Source of the DNA: Planctomycetota bacterium
GTDB taxonomy: Bacteria > Planctomycetota > UBA1135 > UBA2386
Assembly: GCA_021776805.1 (NCBI GenBank)
Contig: JAJFFD010000019.1
Location: 1-42,111, forward strand
Length of the DNA: 42,111 nucleotides
Reading direction: 5' to 3'
Under the pieces are notes generated by a model. The model was not told where the DNA came from. It searched no databases and saw nothing but the letters and a program-made list of their open reading frames with translations. Position 1 is the first letter of the stretch. Every line of letters begins with the position of its first letter. Both the position numbers and the translations under genes were made by a program. Of this stretch, positions 11,302-18,722 are shown one piece after another.

Positions 11302-12975
11302 CTACTTCTTCTTGTCTCCGGAGCGCAAGAAGCTCTTGCTCAATCCATCCGGCGAGAACTTCGGCGCCTGCTGCAAATCCGCAAGCCTGACGATCAATTT
11401 GGCAACCAGATCGACGGTCTCGAGGGCGGGACCCAGCTCGATGAGTTCGAGAACATCGCTAGGTCGGTGGTACTGCTCATGGATCCCTGAGTTCACAAAG
11501 AGGGCCGGGATCCCTGACTGCAGGAAGTTCCAATGATCAGATCGCGAAGACGCGCGCTCACGAAGGCGCACCCTGCGCTGACAGTCATCACTGATACTTC
11601 GCACCAGATCACGGAGCCCGAGACCGCTCGCAACTCCTTCGATCCGAAGGCGATCCGCCCCGGCTCGACCGATCATGTCGAGATTGATCATCGCAGCGAT
11701 CTTGGCACGCGGCACGGGACAGTCCGCCAGGAACTGCTTGCTGCCGTGCATGCCCAGTTCCTCGGCGCCAAAGGCCACAAAGAGCAAGGATCGCCGGGTG
11801 CCAGGCTGTTCCTCCGCGCTGAGATACTCGGCCAGGAGCAGGAGGGCGGCCACGCCTGAGGCATTGTCATCCGCACCCGGGTGAACCTGCCCCACCGCAT
11901 CTCTAGCCATGGATCCGAAGGCGCCGCGCCCAAGGTGGTCATGGTGCGCGCCGATAACGATGAATTCATTGCGCAGCTGGGGATCGACTCCGCGTAGGAG
12001 CCCCACCAGGTTTGCTGTCTGCAGATCCGGTCTCGGCCCGGCCATGGACACCCGCAGGCGACAACGGAGTTCTGGAATGAGCCCGCGATACTGCGCCTCT
12101 GCCTTCGACTTCCGGGCCTGGGAGGCGATGGCCTCCAGCTGCAGATCGATGCCCGCTTGGCGTTGCGCCAGGCTTTGGCCACTGCAGGCCAACAGCTCTT
12201 CAGCCAGACCGCGAGTGATCCAAAGGGCTGGTAGAGTGGACTCTCCGCGAGCCCGGAGCGCGCGACGCACCAGGGCGTCCTCCTGCTCCTCATCCAAGCC
12301 AGCGGACTCCCCCACCAAGAGAAAGCCCGCCGCGCCGGCAGCCAAGGCGGTGCCCATCTTGCTGCTGAACTTCAAAGCCTCTCCCTTTCCCTTGAATCGG
12401 CTCGAGCGCCAGGCCCGACCCGGGGCTCCGCGCAGGACCAGAACGATCTTGCCGCGCACATCGAGACCGGCGTATTCGTCAATGCCGAGCTCGGGGATCT
12501 TCAAGCCATAACCGACGAAGACCAGCTGTCGCTCGATATCCGCGTCGGGGCTGAAGCAGAATGGCACTGCCGCATCTTGCCGCGAAGAGATCTCACCACT
12601 GCTATCCATCCAGCTGAGACCCGTTGCCAGGAGGTTGAATTCGATGGGCCGCGGATCGGCGAGAGAGAACTCCTGTCGGTACTCGCGAATGAGGCCTGGC
12701 AGGCCCTTCAATCCCGCCAACCGCATCTGGCGCTCGAGGTAGGCGATGGCCCGCATGCCACCCGGACTGCCAGTCCCCCGACCAGCCATGTCCTCAGCGG
12801 TCAGAGCTTCCAGATGTTGCTGGAATGCCCGCATGTCTCCCTGTGGCCGGAGAATCTCCTCCCCTAGGTCGGGGCGGCGCAGCTTCGCCGCGGACAGAGC
12901 GCTGAACGGAAGCAGGCATGCCAGCACTAACAAGGGGATCTTGCCAGCGAGGAGAGGCTTGAGGACGGGCATCAT
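11302..12975 (-). CDS. Secreted M28-family aminopeptidase with PA domain
   Basis: A 557-aa protein with an N-terminal signal sequence (KPLLAGKIPLLVLACLLPFSALSAA). An inserted protease-associated domain is recognisable at about 145-260 (VFVGYGLKIPELGIDEYAGLDVRGKIVLVLRG). The M28 zinc domain shows the expected ligands: His in GAHHDHLG, Asp in PGADDNASG, the Glu pair in AFGAEELG, Asp in NLDMIGR and a final His in IHEQYHRPSD. M28 enzymes with PA domains are exported aminopeptidases that need two zinc ions. The C-terminus is lysine-rich (SGDKKK). Two ATGs at 12975 and 12972 are equally possible. It is divergent from the JAMM gene across 81 bp that contain a perfect palindrome (12998-13013). The gene is intact. 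Confidence 0.92.
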   Translation of the reverse strand: MMPVLKPLLAGKIPLLVLACLLPFSALSAAKLRRPDLGEEILRPQGDMRAFQQHLEALTAEDMAGRGTGSPGGMRAIAYLERQMRLAGLKGLPGLIREYRQEFSLADPRPIEFNLLATGLSWMDSSGEISSRQDAAVPFCFSPDADIERQLVFVGYGLKIPELGIDEYAGLDVRGKIVLVLRGAPGRAWRSSRFKGKGEALKFSSKMGTALAAGAAGFLLVGESAGLDEEQEDALVRRALRARGESTLPALWITRGLAEELLACSGQSLAQRQAGIDLQLEAIASQARKSKAEAQYRGLIPELRCRLRVSMAGPRPDLQTANLVGLLRGVDPQLRNEFIVIGAHHDHLGRGAFGSMARDAVGQVHPGADDNASGVAALLLLAEYLSAEEQPGTRRSLLFVAFGAEELGMHGSKQFLADCPVPRAKIAAMINLDMIGRAGADRLRIEGVASGLGLRDLVRSISDDCQRRVRLRERASSRSDHWNFLQSGIPALFVNSGIHEQYHRPSDVLELIELGPALETVDLVAKLIVRLADLQQAPKFSPDGLSKSFLRSGDKKK

Positions 12976-12997
12976 CCGGGACTGATACGGTCCGCGA

Positions 12998-13013
12998 GCT
13001 CCAATGTTGGAGC
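12998..13013. promoter_or_regulatory. Palindrome in divergent promoter region
   Basis: GCTCCAA-TG-TTGGAGC is a perfect 7+2+7 inverted repeat in the 81-bp space between the divergent M28 peptidase and JAMM genes, 22 bp from the peptidase start. It looks like a dimeric repressor operator. No regulator is identified. Confidence 0.45.
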
Positions 13014-13056
13014 CAAGGATTGCAGGGAGGCGGCCGCGTCTACAAGAATAGGGCCG

Positions 13057-13473
13057 ATGGAGATTCTCTGCGAGACCTCACTGGTCCGCGAAATGATCGA
13101 AGGCGCCCAATCCGCTGCTCCCCGCGAAGCCTGCGGCCTCCTTGGCGGACGCTGGGAAGGCGAGCAACTAGGCCTGCAGGGCTTCCGTCTCCTGCCGAAT
13201 CATGCCGCAGAGGTCTGCAAATTCGAGATCGACCCGCTGGACTTTCTCCGAGCCGAAGACGAATGGTCCGAGCAGGGTCTCGCCGTCTGCGCGTTCTTCC
13301 ATAGTCATCCGCGCGGATCAACCAGGCTCAGTGGCATCGATTTGCGTGGCGCCTGGGAAGAGATGATCCAGGTCGTCTGCGCCCTGCCGGATATGGCCGA
13401 GCCCAGCCTCGCGGCATGGCAAGTCAGGAATGGTCATGCAAGCCCCCTTGCCTTCAAGGCAGAGGGGCGATGA
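13057..13473 (+). CDS. JAMM (JAB1/MPN) zinc metalloprotease
   Basis: A 138-aa single-domain protein of the prokaryotic JAB family. The complete JAMM signature is present: catalytic Glu in PREACGLLGG (near residue 24) and HSHPRGSTRLSGID, which fits H-x-H-x7-S-x2-D exactly. A zinc isopeptidase of this type cleaves bonds after small sulfur-carrier or ubiquitin-like proteins such as CysO, MoaD and ThiS relatives, or acts in siderophore or peptide processing. No ubiquitin-like substrate gene is adjacent. The stop codon overlaps the start of acpS by 4 bp (ATGA), implying translational coupling. The ATG at 13057 follows GGGCCG with only weak ribosome-site character. The metalloprotease fold and active site are clear; the substrate is unknown. 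Confidence 0.9.
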   Translation: MEILCETSLVREMIEGAQSAAPREACGLLGGRWEGEQLGLQGFRLLPNHAAEVCKFEIDPLDFLRAEDEWSEQGLAVCAFFHSHPRGSTRLSGIDLRGAWEEMIQVVCALPDMAEPSLAAWQVRNGHASPLAFKAEGR

Positions 13474-13847
13474 TTCGCGCCATCGGAATCGACATGGTTG
13501 ATATCGAGCGTATCAGCCGGCTCCTGGATCGGCACGGTGCACGCTTTCTCGATCGCGTGTTCACAAGTCTCGAGCAGGAGTACTGCATGTCCAAGCAATC
13601 CAGCGCTGAGTCCCTGGCAGCACGTTTTGCCGCGAAAGAAGCGGTCATGAAGTGCCTGGGAACCGGCTGGGCAGAGGGGATCGGCTTCGGTCAAATCGAG
13701 GTGCAACACGATACGACAGGGGCTGTCCGCATCGCTTTGAGCGGACCTGCCGCCGAAAAGGCGCTCGAGCTAGGCATCGCAAAGATCCATCTCAGCCTCA
13801 GTCATGATGGCGGCAAGGCCATCGCCATGACAATTGCCGAGGGCTGA
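13470..13847 (+). CDS. acpS: Holo-[acyl-carrier-protein] synthase
   Basis: A 125-aa protein of typical AcpS length. It transfers 4'-phosphopantetheine from CoA to the serine of acyl carrier protein. Diagnostic motifs are GIDMVDIERI at the N-terminus (magnesium-binding Asp) and RFAAKEAVMKCLGTG in the middle (Glu and Lys of the active site), with a final HLSLSHDGGKAIAMTI strand. The ATG at 13470 is chosen because it begins MIRAIGIDMVDIER, the normal AcpS start, and overlaps the JAMM stop by 4 bp. A longer in-frame opening from 13416 would lie inside the JAMM gene. A GC-rich hairpin follows the stop. Confidence 0.97.
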   Translation: MIRAIGIDMVDIERISRLLDRHGARFLDRVFTSLEQEYCMSKQSSAESLAARFAAKEAVMKCLGTGWAEGIGFGQIEVQHDTTGAVRIALSGPAAEKALELGIAKIHLSLSHDGGKAIAMTIAEG

Positions 13848-13848
13848 C

Positions 13849-13867
13849 GGCCCCCTGCCAAGGGGCC
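13849..13867 (+). terminator. Hairpin after acpS
   Basis: GGCCCC, a 7-nt loop and GGGGCC form a 6-bp GC hairpin two bases past the TGA stop of acpS. No T-run follows, so it may be a weak or Rho-assisted terminator. Confidence 0.5.
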
Positions 13868-13976
13868 TCTCGAAAGCTGTCGACATAGCCCTCAAGACCA
13901 CTCCCGCAGGTGACGAAGCCTTCCACAGGAACCGCCCGATTGGCCAGCGGTTCGACAGGCTTCGGCCGCGGGGAAG

Positions 13977-15476
13977 ATGGGAAGCTCAGGAATCCGACAA
14001 CACATTGGCGTGGGAGCGTTGTCTCTCGCCGCACTCGCCTGCTCGGGCTGTACGGTTCTTGGTTTCGGCGCCGATCATGAACAGAGTCGCGAGGTCAGAG
14101 TCGAGCCCGATGTGCTCGCTTGGATACTCGCCGATAGCTGCAGGGCGCTCATCCCCGGCACGGAATCGCGATTCAACGACGCTAGAGTTCAGGTCTACCA
14201 AAGCGAGCCCGGTAGCTACCGCCTGCACTTTCGCCGCGAAGAAGACGGCTCCTTCCGTGTGGCTACCAATGGACGCATCCAGGCCACGAGCCTGCGCTGC
14301 GAAGACGATCTCCTGTTCTTCAATCCTGGGATCTTCGTCCCCGACGAGGCCACTCGCTCATGCGGTGCTGCTGGCCCGGAGTTGTTGATCGAGATCGAGC
14401 CCCATCCCAGGGGCAGCAGCCTTCGCATGGAGTGGACTGCAGATCGACTCCTCGATGCCGTCGCGCAGACCGTGCTGGAAGATCTGCGGATGCTCGAATC
14501 CTGCGCCACCGGACTGGGCCTCGCCTCGACAAAGAACTGGTCCGCCCTGGCGTCTCTCATGTCACAGGAGGATCAGCGCCTCAAGGCCGTTCAACACTCG
14601 GCGCATGCGCTGCCCCATGCTGTCATCAAGTGGTATCTGGCCACAGCTTACCTGCAGCTCGGCAAGCACATGTCAGCAAGAGAAGAGATGGCGGGCTGCC
14701 TGCTCCTCGAGCCTGGGCTAGGCGAAGCCCGCTCTCGCCTGATCAAGCTGGATAGCCGCTTGAATCGCAGTCCGGCAGCCTTGCGGGGCATGCAGAGGCT
14801 CATCGCCTCGCAGCCGAGCAGTCTGGCCAGCTACATGCTCGAAAGCCGCTTCCGCAAGCTACAGATCAAGGAAGAAGATCTGGAACATCACGAAGGCAGT
14901 GAAGATCTGGCCGGACGCGTCCGATCCGCGATCGAGCTGGGAGACTTCTCTGCAGCCAAGGCTTGGTTGGATCGTTGCTTCGCCCACGATCCGGATTCCG
15001 ATCGCGCCTGGCGTCTGAAGGTCGAGTTGGCCCGCGCGTCTCGCGAGTTTCGTGATGCCTTCTCGGCGGGACTCGCCATCATCGCCAGCAAGGAGGCCAG
15101 TGCCGATGAGGTTCTCGAAACCTGCCTCGACGGTCTCCGGCTCGGCGATCCGGTACTTGGCCTGCGCCATCTGGCTCGGCACTGGGCTCGGGTACAGTCC
15201 GAAAAACCCCGCAAGTCCGAGCGTGTGCTCGAGCGACTGCTGTCTGCCATCAAGCCCAGCGTGGCAACTCGAGTCCTGGCCATGGAGCGCGTTCCCGAGC
15301 TGCTAGGCCCGGAACTCTCCGCACTCGCTGCAAACCCGAGTGGGGAGCAAGGGGGACTCCGCCTGTACGCGGAACTCGAACAACTGCGGCTTGGCGACCC
15401 CAACGAGGATCCAAGGGCGGACTCTGCCCAGAGACCGGGTTTTCAAAACGCACCGGGCGTCGCTCCGGCCAAGTGA
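13977..15476 (+). CDS. Putative lipoprotein with helical (TPR-like) repeats
   Basis: A 499-aa protein. The N-terminus has a hydrophobic stretch ending LAALACSGC, so a lipobox-type cysteine at 22 or 25 is likely although neither site fits the consensus perfectly. Residues about 40-160 look like a mixed alpha/beta domain. From about 190 the sequence is dominated by paired helices with TPR-like alanine and leucine spacing (AVIKWYLATAYLQLGKHMSAREEMAGCLLLEPGL; SAIELGDFSAAKAWLDRCFAHDPDSDRAWRLK is split here only for reading). The C-terminus is a disordered Pro/Gly tail. It is probably exported and lipid-anchored, acting as a scaffold; no enzyme motif is seen. It is convergent with the Ser/Thr kinase gene (24 bp apart) and 129 bp after acpS. 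I do not recognise the family. Confidence 0.7.
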   Translation: MGSSGIRQHIGVGALSLAALACSGCTVLGFGADHEQSREVRVEPDVLAWILADSCRALIPGTESRFNDARVQVYQSEPGSYRLHFRREEDGSFRVATNGRIQATSLRCEDDLLFFNPGIFVPDEATRSCGAAGPELLIEIEPHPRGSSLRMEWTADRLLDAVAQTVLEDLRMLESCATGLGLASTKNWSALASLMSQEDQRLKAVQHSAHALPHAVIKWYLATAYLQLGKHMSAREEMAGCLLLEPGLGEARSRLIKLDSRLNRSPAALRGMQRLIASQPSSLASYMLESRFRKLQIKEEDLEHHEGSEDLAGRVRSAIELGDFSAAKAWLDRCFAHDPDSDRAWRLKVELARASREFRDAFSAGLAIIASKEASADEVLETCLDGLRLGDPVLGLRHLARHWARVQSEKPRKSERVLERLLSAIKPSVATRVLAMERVPELLGPELSALAANPSGEQGGLRLYAELEQLRLGDPNEDPRADSAQRPGFQNAPGVAPAK

Positions 15477-15500
15477 GACGAAAGCCAGGCCCTCCGCCTG

Positions 15501-18500
15501 CTAGCGTTCCTGCAAACGCAGACTGAAGAGCTCCAGGGACTGCATGGGGATTAGTCGCAAATGCGACTCGAGCTCGTCTTGCAGAGGGAAGTCGGCAGTC
15601 GCCATCTCCATGCCTTCGAAGATCACTGTGAAGAAGACCCTGCCCCTACGGACCTCGCGTCGCAGGCGAAGTTCGTGGATTCCACCCGGGACTATGGTCA
15701 CGTTGCTGGATTCGAAGTCATCCAAGGCTCGGTTGAACTCCACCTGCATGAGCTCGACCGAATCCGCTGGATCCCCAGGCCCTAGAACTGCGAAGACCTT
15801 GTCAGCCGTTGGCAAGACAGCCAAGGCAGCCCACATACCATCCACCGCCAGGAGCAGCATGCGCGGGCCCAGATCCTCCCCAGGAAGTCTGTATCGCATG
15901 CTGATCTCAAAGCTGCGATCTCGCGTCAGCAGGAGTGGGAATTCTAGAGACTGCTGCAGAGCCTCCGAGATGCTGCAGGCCTCGGACTCGAGACCGAGGT
16001 GGTCCACCTCACTGCGCCAATCCCCCTCAGCCGCGAGAGCACTGAGAGCGGAGAGCGAATAATCGAGGCTGAGGTGCAAGTCGTTATCGACCTCCAGGTT
16101 TACCCCGCTGGCCGCCCTCTGCAGATAATCCGAGCGAAGCTCCTGACGCCGCTCCGCCAGGTCCACCCACTGGGTCAGCTGCCGAAGATTGCGTCGATTA
16201 CCTCTAGCGACCTGGGAGTCGCCATAGTTGCCGCGAAACTCCTCGAGCCGCTGTCTCGCCAGGGGAAGGTTCTGACTCTCCACCGCCTGGCGTAGCCGCG
16301 TCAAGGTGGCTGCTGCAGAGCTCTCCAGATCAGCCGACTGCCCCTGAATCTCCTCGACCAACATGCGCAGGGTGTCAGAAAAGAAGCGGCGGGTCTGCAT
16401 GTCAGCGAGGGCTTCAAGAGCCTGATTGCGCCGGCTGCCGGAGACGAACTGCCAAAAGGCCAGACCTTGGCCAAGGGACTTCGATTGCAGCAGCTCCTGG
16501 AACTCCACACCCAAGGAGCGGAACAGCCCATCGATGTCCAGGTGAACAAGCTGCACCTTGCGCTCACCTTCCGGGCCTTCGGTCACCAAGACATGGCTTA
16601 GGTCTGGCTGCTCACGCAACACGACCCGACGCCCGTCCGGCTGAGAGAGCACCGCGGATCGTCTGCCGTCCAGGATCGCGGTGAACATGGCGTCGCGAAC
16701 ACTCAGGGCCTGACTCAGGACTGCAACGTGACGCCCCCGCTCCTCGAGCAAGCCTTCCTCACTGAGACTGCGATTGCGCAGGAGCTCGATGGTCGCCCGG
16801 GCATCTCCCTCCATGAGTAGGCTCCGATAGGCCTGCCGCAGATCCTCGGCCAGAAGGTCCTTCTCCAGAAAACGCAGTTCACGGCGGATCTCCTGGCTGA
16901 GCCGGCGAACGCCGCCTTCCACCAGGTCCCAAGGATTCTCCGCTAGAACGGCGAAGTCCTCCTTACCCGGGTAATGCTGCGCGATCTCCATTTCGAGTTC
17001 ATTGAGATTGCGGAGTATCCGCCGCGGGTCAGCACCGTCGGCCAGGCGCTGGCGAAGTCCGCCGAAGTCCTGCTCGACCTCAGCACGCATTCTTGCCGCG
17101 AGCGAACTTCGCCGCATCAAGATCAGCCGGCGCAACTGCCCAGTCTCGAGGGAACGATTGCCCTCCACTGCATTGATGAGCTCGTTCGGCAATTGGTCCA
17201 GGCGCGGGCGACCATCCTTGCCATGAAAGGCGGTTTGAATGGCATTGATGGCCCGCTCTGCACCGACAAGATCATTCGCCGCCAGACGACGGTCAACTTC
17301 ATCCTGCACATCGCTCTCCAAGTAGCTGACGTAGTCACGGAGGTAGCGCTGGTCCCGACGCAACACCAGGTTGTCGACATCGCGCCCCTGCTTGCGCATG
17401 AATGGGTCGATGCTCGCGCGAGCCGACGGCGGTAGGTTGGCCGGCAGGTAGCCGAAGCGATCCTGCATCGCACGCCTGAGAAGATCATCGAAACGTTCCC
17501 GGGTATCACGCCAGTTCTCAGGGGATTCCAGCCAGGCGATGCGCGCTTCATCAAGAAAAGCATCGATGAACTCACGCAGATCCTGGACCAGGTCAGCATT
17601 GATGTCGGCGCGCTTGTCCCTGCTGATCTGCTCCTGAATAGGGTTTCTGGCGCTCGCTTCGAAGCCTTGGACGGCAGCGAGTTTTTGCCGATAGGTACGA
17701 GCCCCGGTCACTGCATCGCGAAGACTCATACGGTAGAGCTCGTTGGCTGAGGGTGTCGGCTGACTGTCATCCTGCACCGGCCATAGGGCCCAGGTCAGCA
17801 ACAGACTCACTAGCGCAAGGAGGGCGACGGCGGTGAGCATCCCCCATCGCGGGCGACTTCTCTCCACAGCCTCGAGCTTGCGCAGATCGACATCCGGCTC
17901 CTCCTCGCGCTGCACTCGACGCAGGTCCTCGAGGAGTTCTGCAGGAGTCTGATAGCGAAGATCCGGATCCTTGGCGAGAAGCTTGCGAATGACCAGATTC
18001 AGGCCATCGCTGAGCAGAGGATTGAGCTCCTTCGCCCATGGCTCCCGTTCGGAGAGCACCTTGGTAATTAGCTCACCGATGCTGTTGCCGCGAAAGGGCG
18101 GCGAGCCCGTAGCCATGTGAAAGAGTGTCGCCCCCAGAGAGTAGAGGTCCGAGCGCACGTCGACCTCCTGGGGATTCCTCGCCTGCTCCGGACTGATGTA
18201 CTGCGGGGTCCCGACGGTTGCACCATCCCGGGTGAGAGTCACATCGGTGGGTCCCTTGGCCAAGCCCATGTCGGTCAGCTTGACCCTGTTCTCTTGGTTG
18301 ATGAGGATGTTGCCCGGCTTGATGTCCCGATGGATGATGCCTCGCTCGAAGGCATGATCGAGGGCCTCGCAGGCCTGGATGGCCACATCCAGGACCTGTT
18401 CTTCCGGGAACATCCCCCACTCAGCGAGCAGCTGCTTTAGAGAATCGCCCCTGACCAACTCCATGACGAAGAAGTGGTATCCGCCCTCTTCTCCCAGGTC

Positions 18501-18722
18501 ATAGCCAGCGACGATGTTGGGGTGGCTGAGCGAGCCGACGATGCGGGCCTCACGTCGCAGGCGATCGACGAAGTGCTCGTTTCTCGCCAGTGAAGGCCGC
18601 AGCACCTTCAGGGCGACGATGCGACCCATCTTCTTCTGCCGAGCCTTGAAGACGGTCCCCATGGCGCCTGAGCCGATCTTGGCCAGAATCTCGTAGCCGG
18701 TAAATGGCTGAGAGAATGTCAA
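15501..18722 (-). CDS. Transmembrane Ser/Thr protein kinase with large extracytoplasmic domain
   Basis: A 1,073-aa protein. Residues 9-270 form a Hanks-type kinase: glycine loop KIGSGAMGTVF, Lys39 in VALKVL, catalytic HRDIKPGN at 131-138, the metal motif DMG at 151-153 in place of the usual DFG, and TPQYISPEQ in the activation segment. One transmembrane helix (about 294-316) follows, then some 750 residues of mostly charged helical sequence ending in a beta-rich region of about 120 aa. No PASTA domains are seen. The start is TTG at 18722, overlapping the TGA of the upstream FHA/sigma54 activator by 4 bp, so the two are translated together. The likely role is sensing an envelope signal and phosphorylating a cytoplasmic target, with the FHA protein as an obvious partner. 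The sensor domain resembles nothing I recognise. Confidence 0.92.
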   Translation of the reverse strand: MTFSQPFTGYEILAKIGSGAMGTVFKARQKKMGRIVALKVLRPSLARNEHFVDRLRREARIVGSLSHPNIVAGYDLGEEGGYHFFVMELVRGDSLKQLLAEWGMFPEEQVLDVAIQACEALDHAFERGIIHRDIKPGNILINQENRVKLTDMGLAKGPTDVTLTRDGATVGTPQYISPEQARNPQEVDVRSDLYSLGATLFHMATGSPPFRGNSIGELITKVLSEREPWAKELNPLLSDGLNLVIRKLLAKDPDLRYQTPAELLEDLRRVQREEEPDVDLRKLEAVERSRPRWGMLTAVALLALVSLLLTWALWPVQDDSQPTPSANELYRMSLRDAVTGARTYRQKLAAVQGFEASARNPIQEQISRDKRADINADLVQDLREFIDAFLDEARIAWLESPENWRDTRERFDDLLRRAMQDRFGYLPANLPPSARASIDPFMRKQGRDVDNLVLRRDQRYLRDYVSYLESDVQDEVDRRLAANDLVGAERAINAIQTAFHGKDGRPRLDQLPNELINAVEGNRSLETGQLRRLILMRRSSLAARMRAEVEQDFGGLRQRLADGADPRRILRNLNELEMEIAQHYPGKEDFAVLAENPWDLVEGGVRRLSQEIRRELRFLEKDLLAEDLRQAYRSLLMEGDARATIELLRNRSLSEEGLLEERGRHVAVLSQALSVRDAMFTAILDGRRSAVLSQPDGRRVVLREQPDLSHVLVTEGPEGERKVQLVHLDIDGLFRSLGVEFQELLQSKSLGQGLAFWQFVSGSRRNQALEALADMQTRRFFSDTLRMLVEEIQGQSADLESSAAATLTRLRQAVESQNLPLARQRLEEFRGNYGDSQVARGNRRNLRQLTQWVDLAERRQELRSDYLQRAASGVNLEVDNDLHLSLDYSLSALSALAAEGDWRSEVDHLGLESEACSISEALQQSLEFPLLLTRDRSFEISMRYRLPGEDLGPRMLLLAVDGMWAALAVLPTADKVFAVLGPGDPADSVELMQVEFNRALDDFESSNVTIVPGGIHELRLRREVRRGRVFFTVIFEGMEMATADFPLQDELESHLRLIPMQSLELFSLRLQER

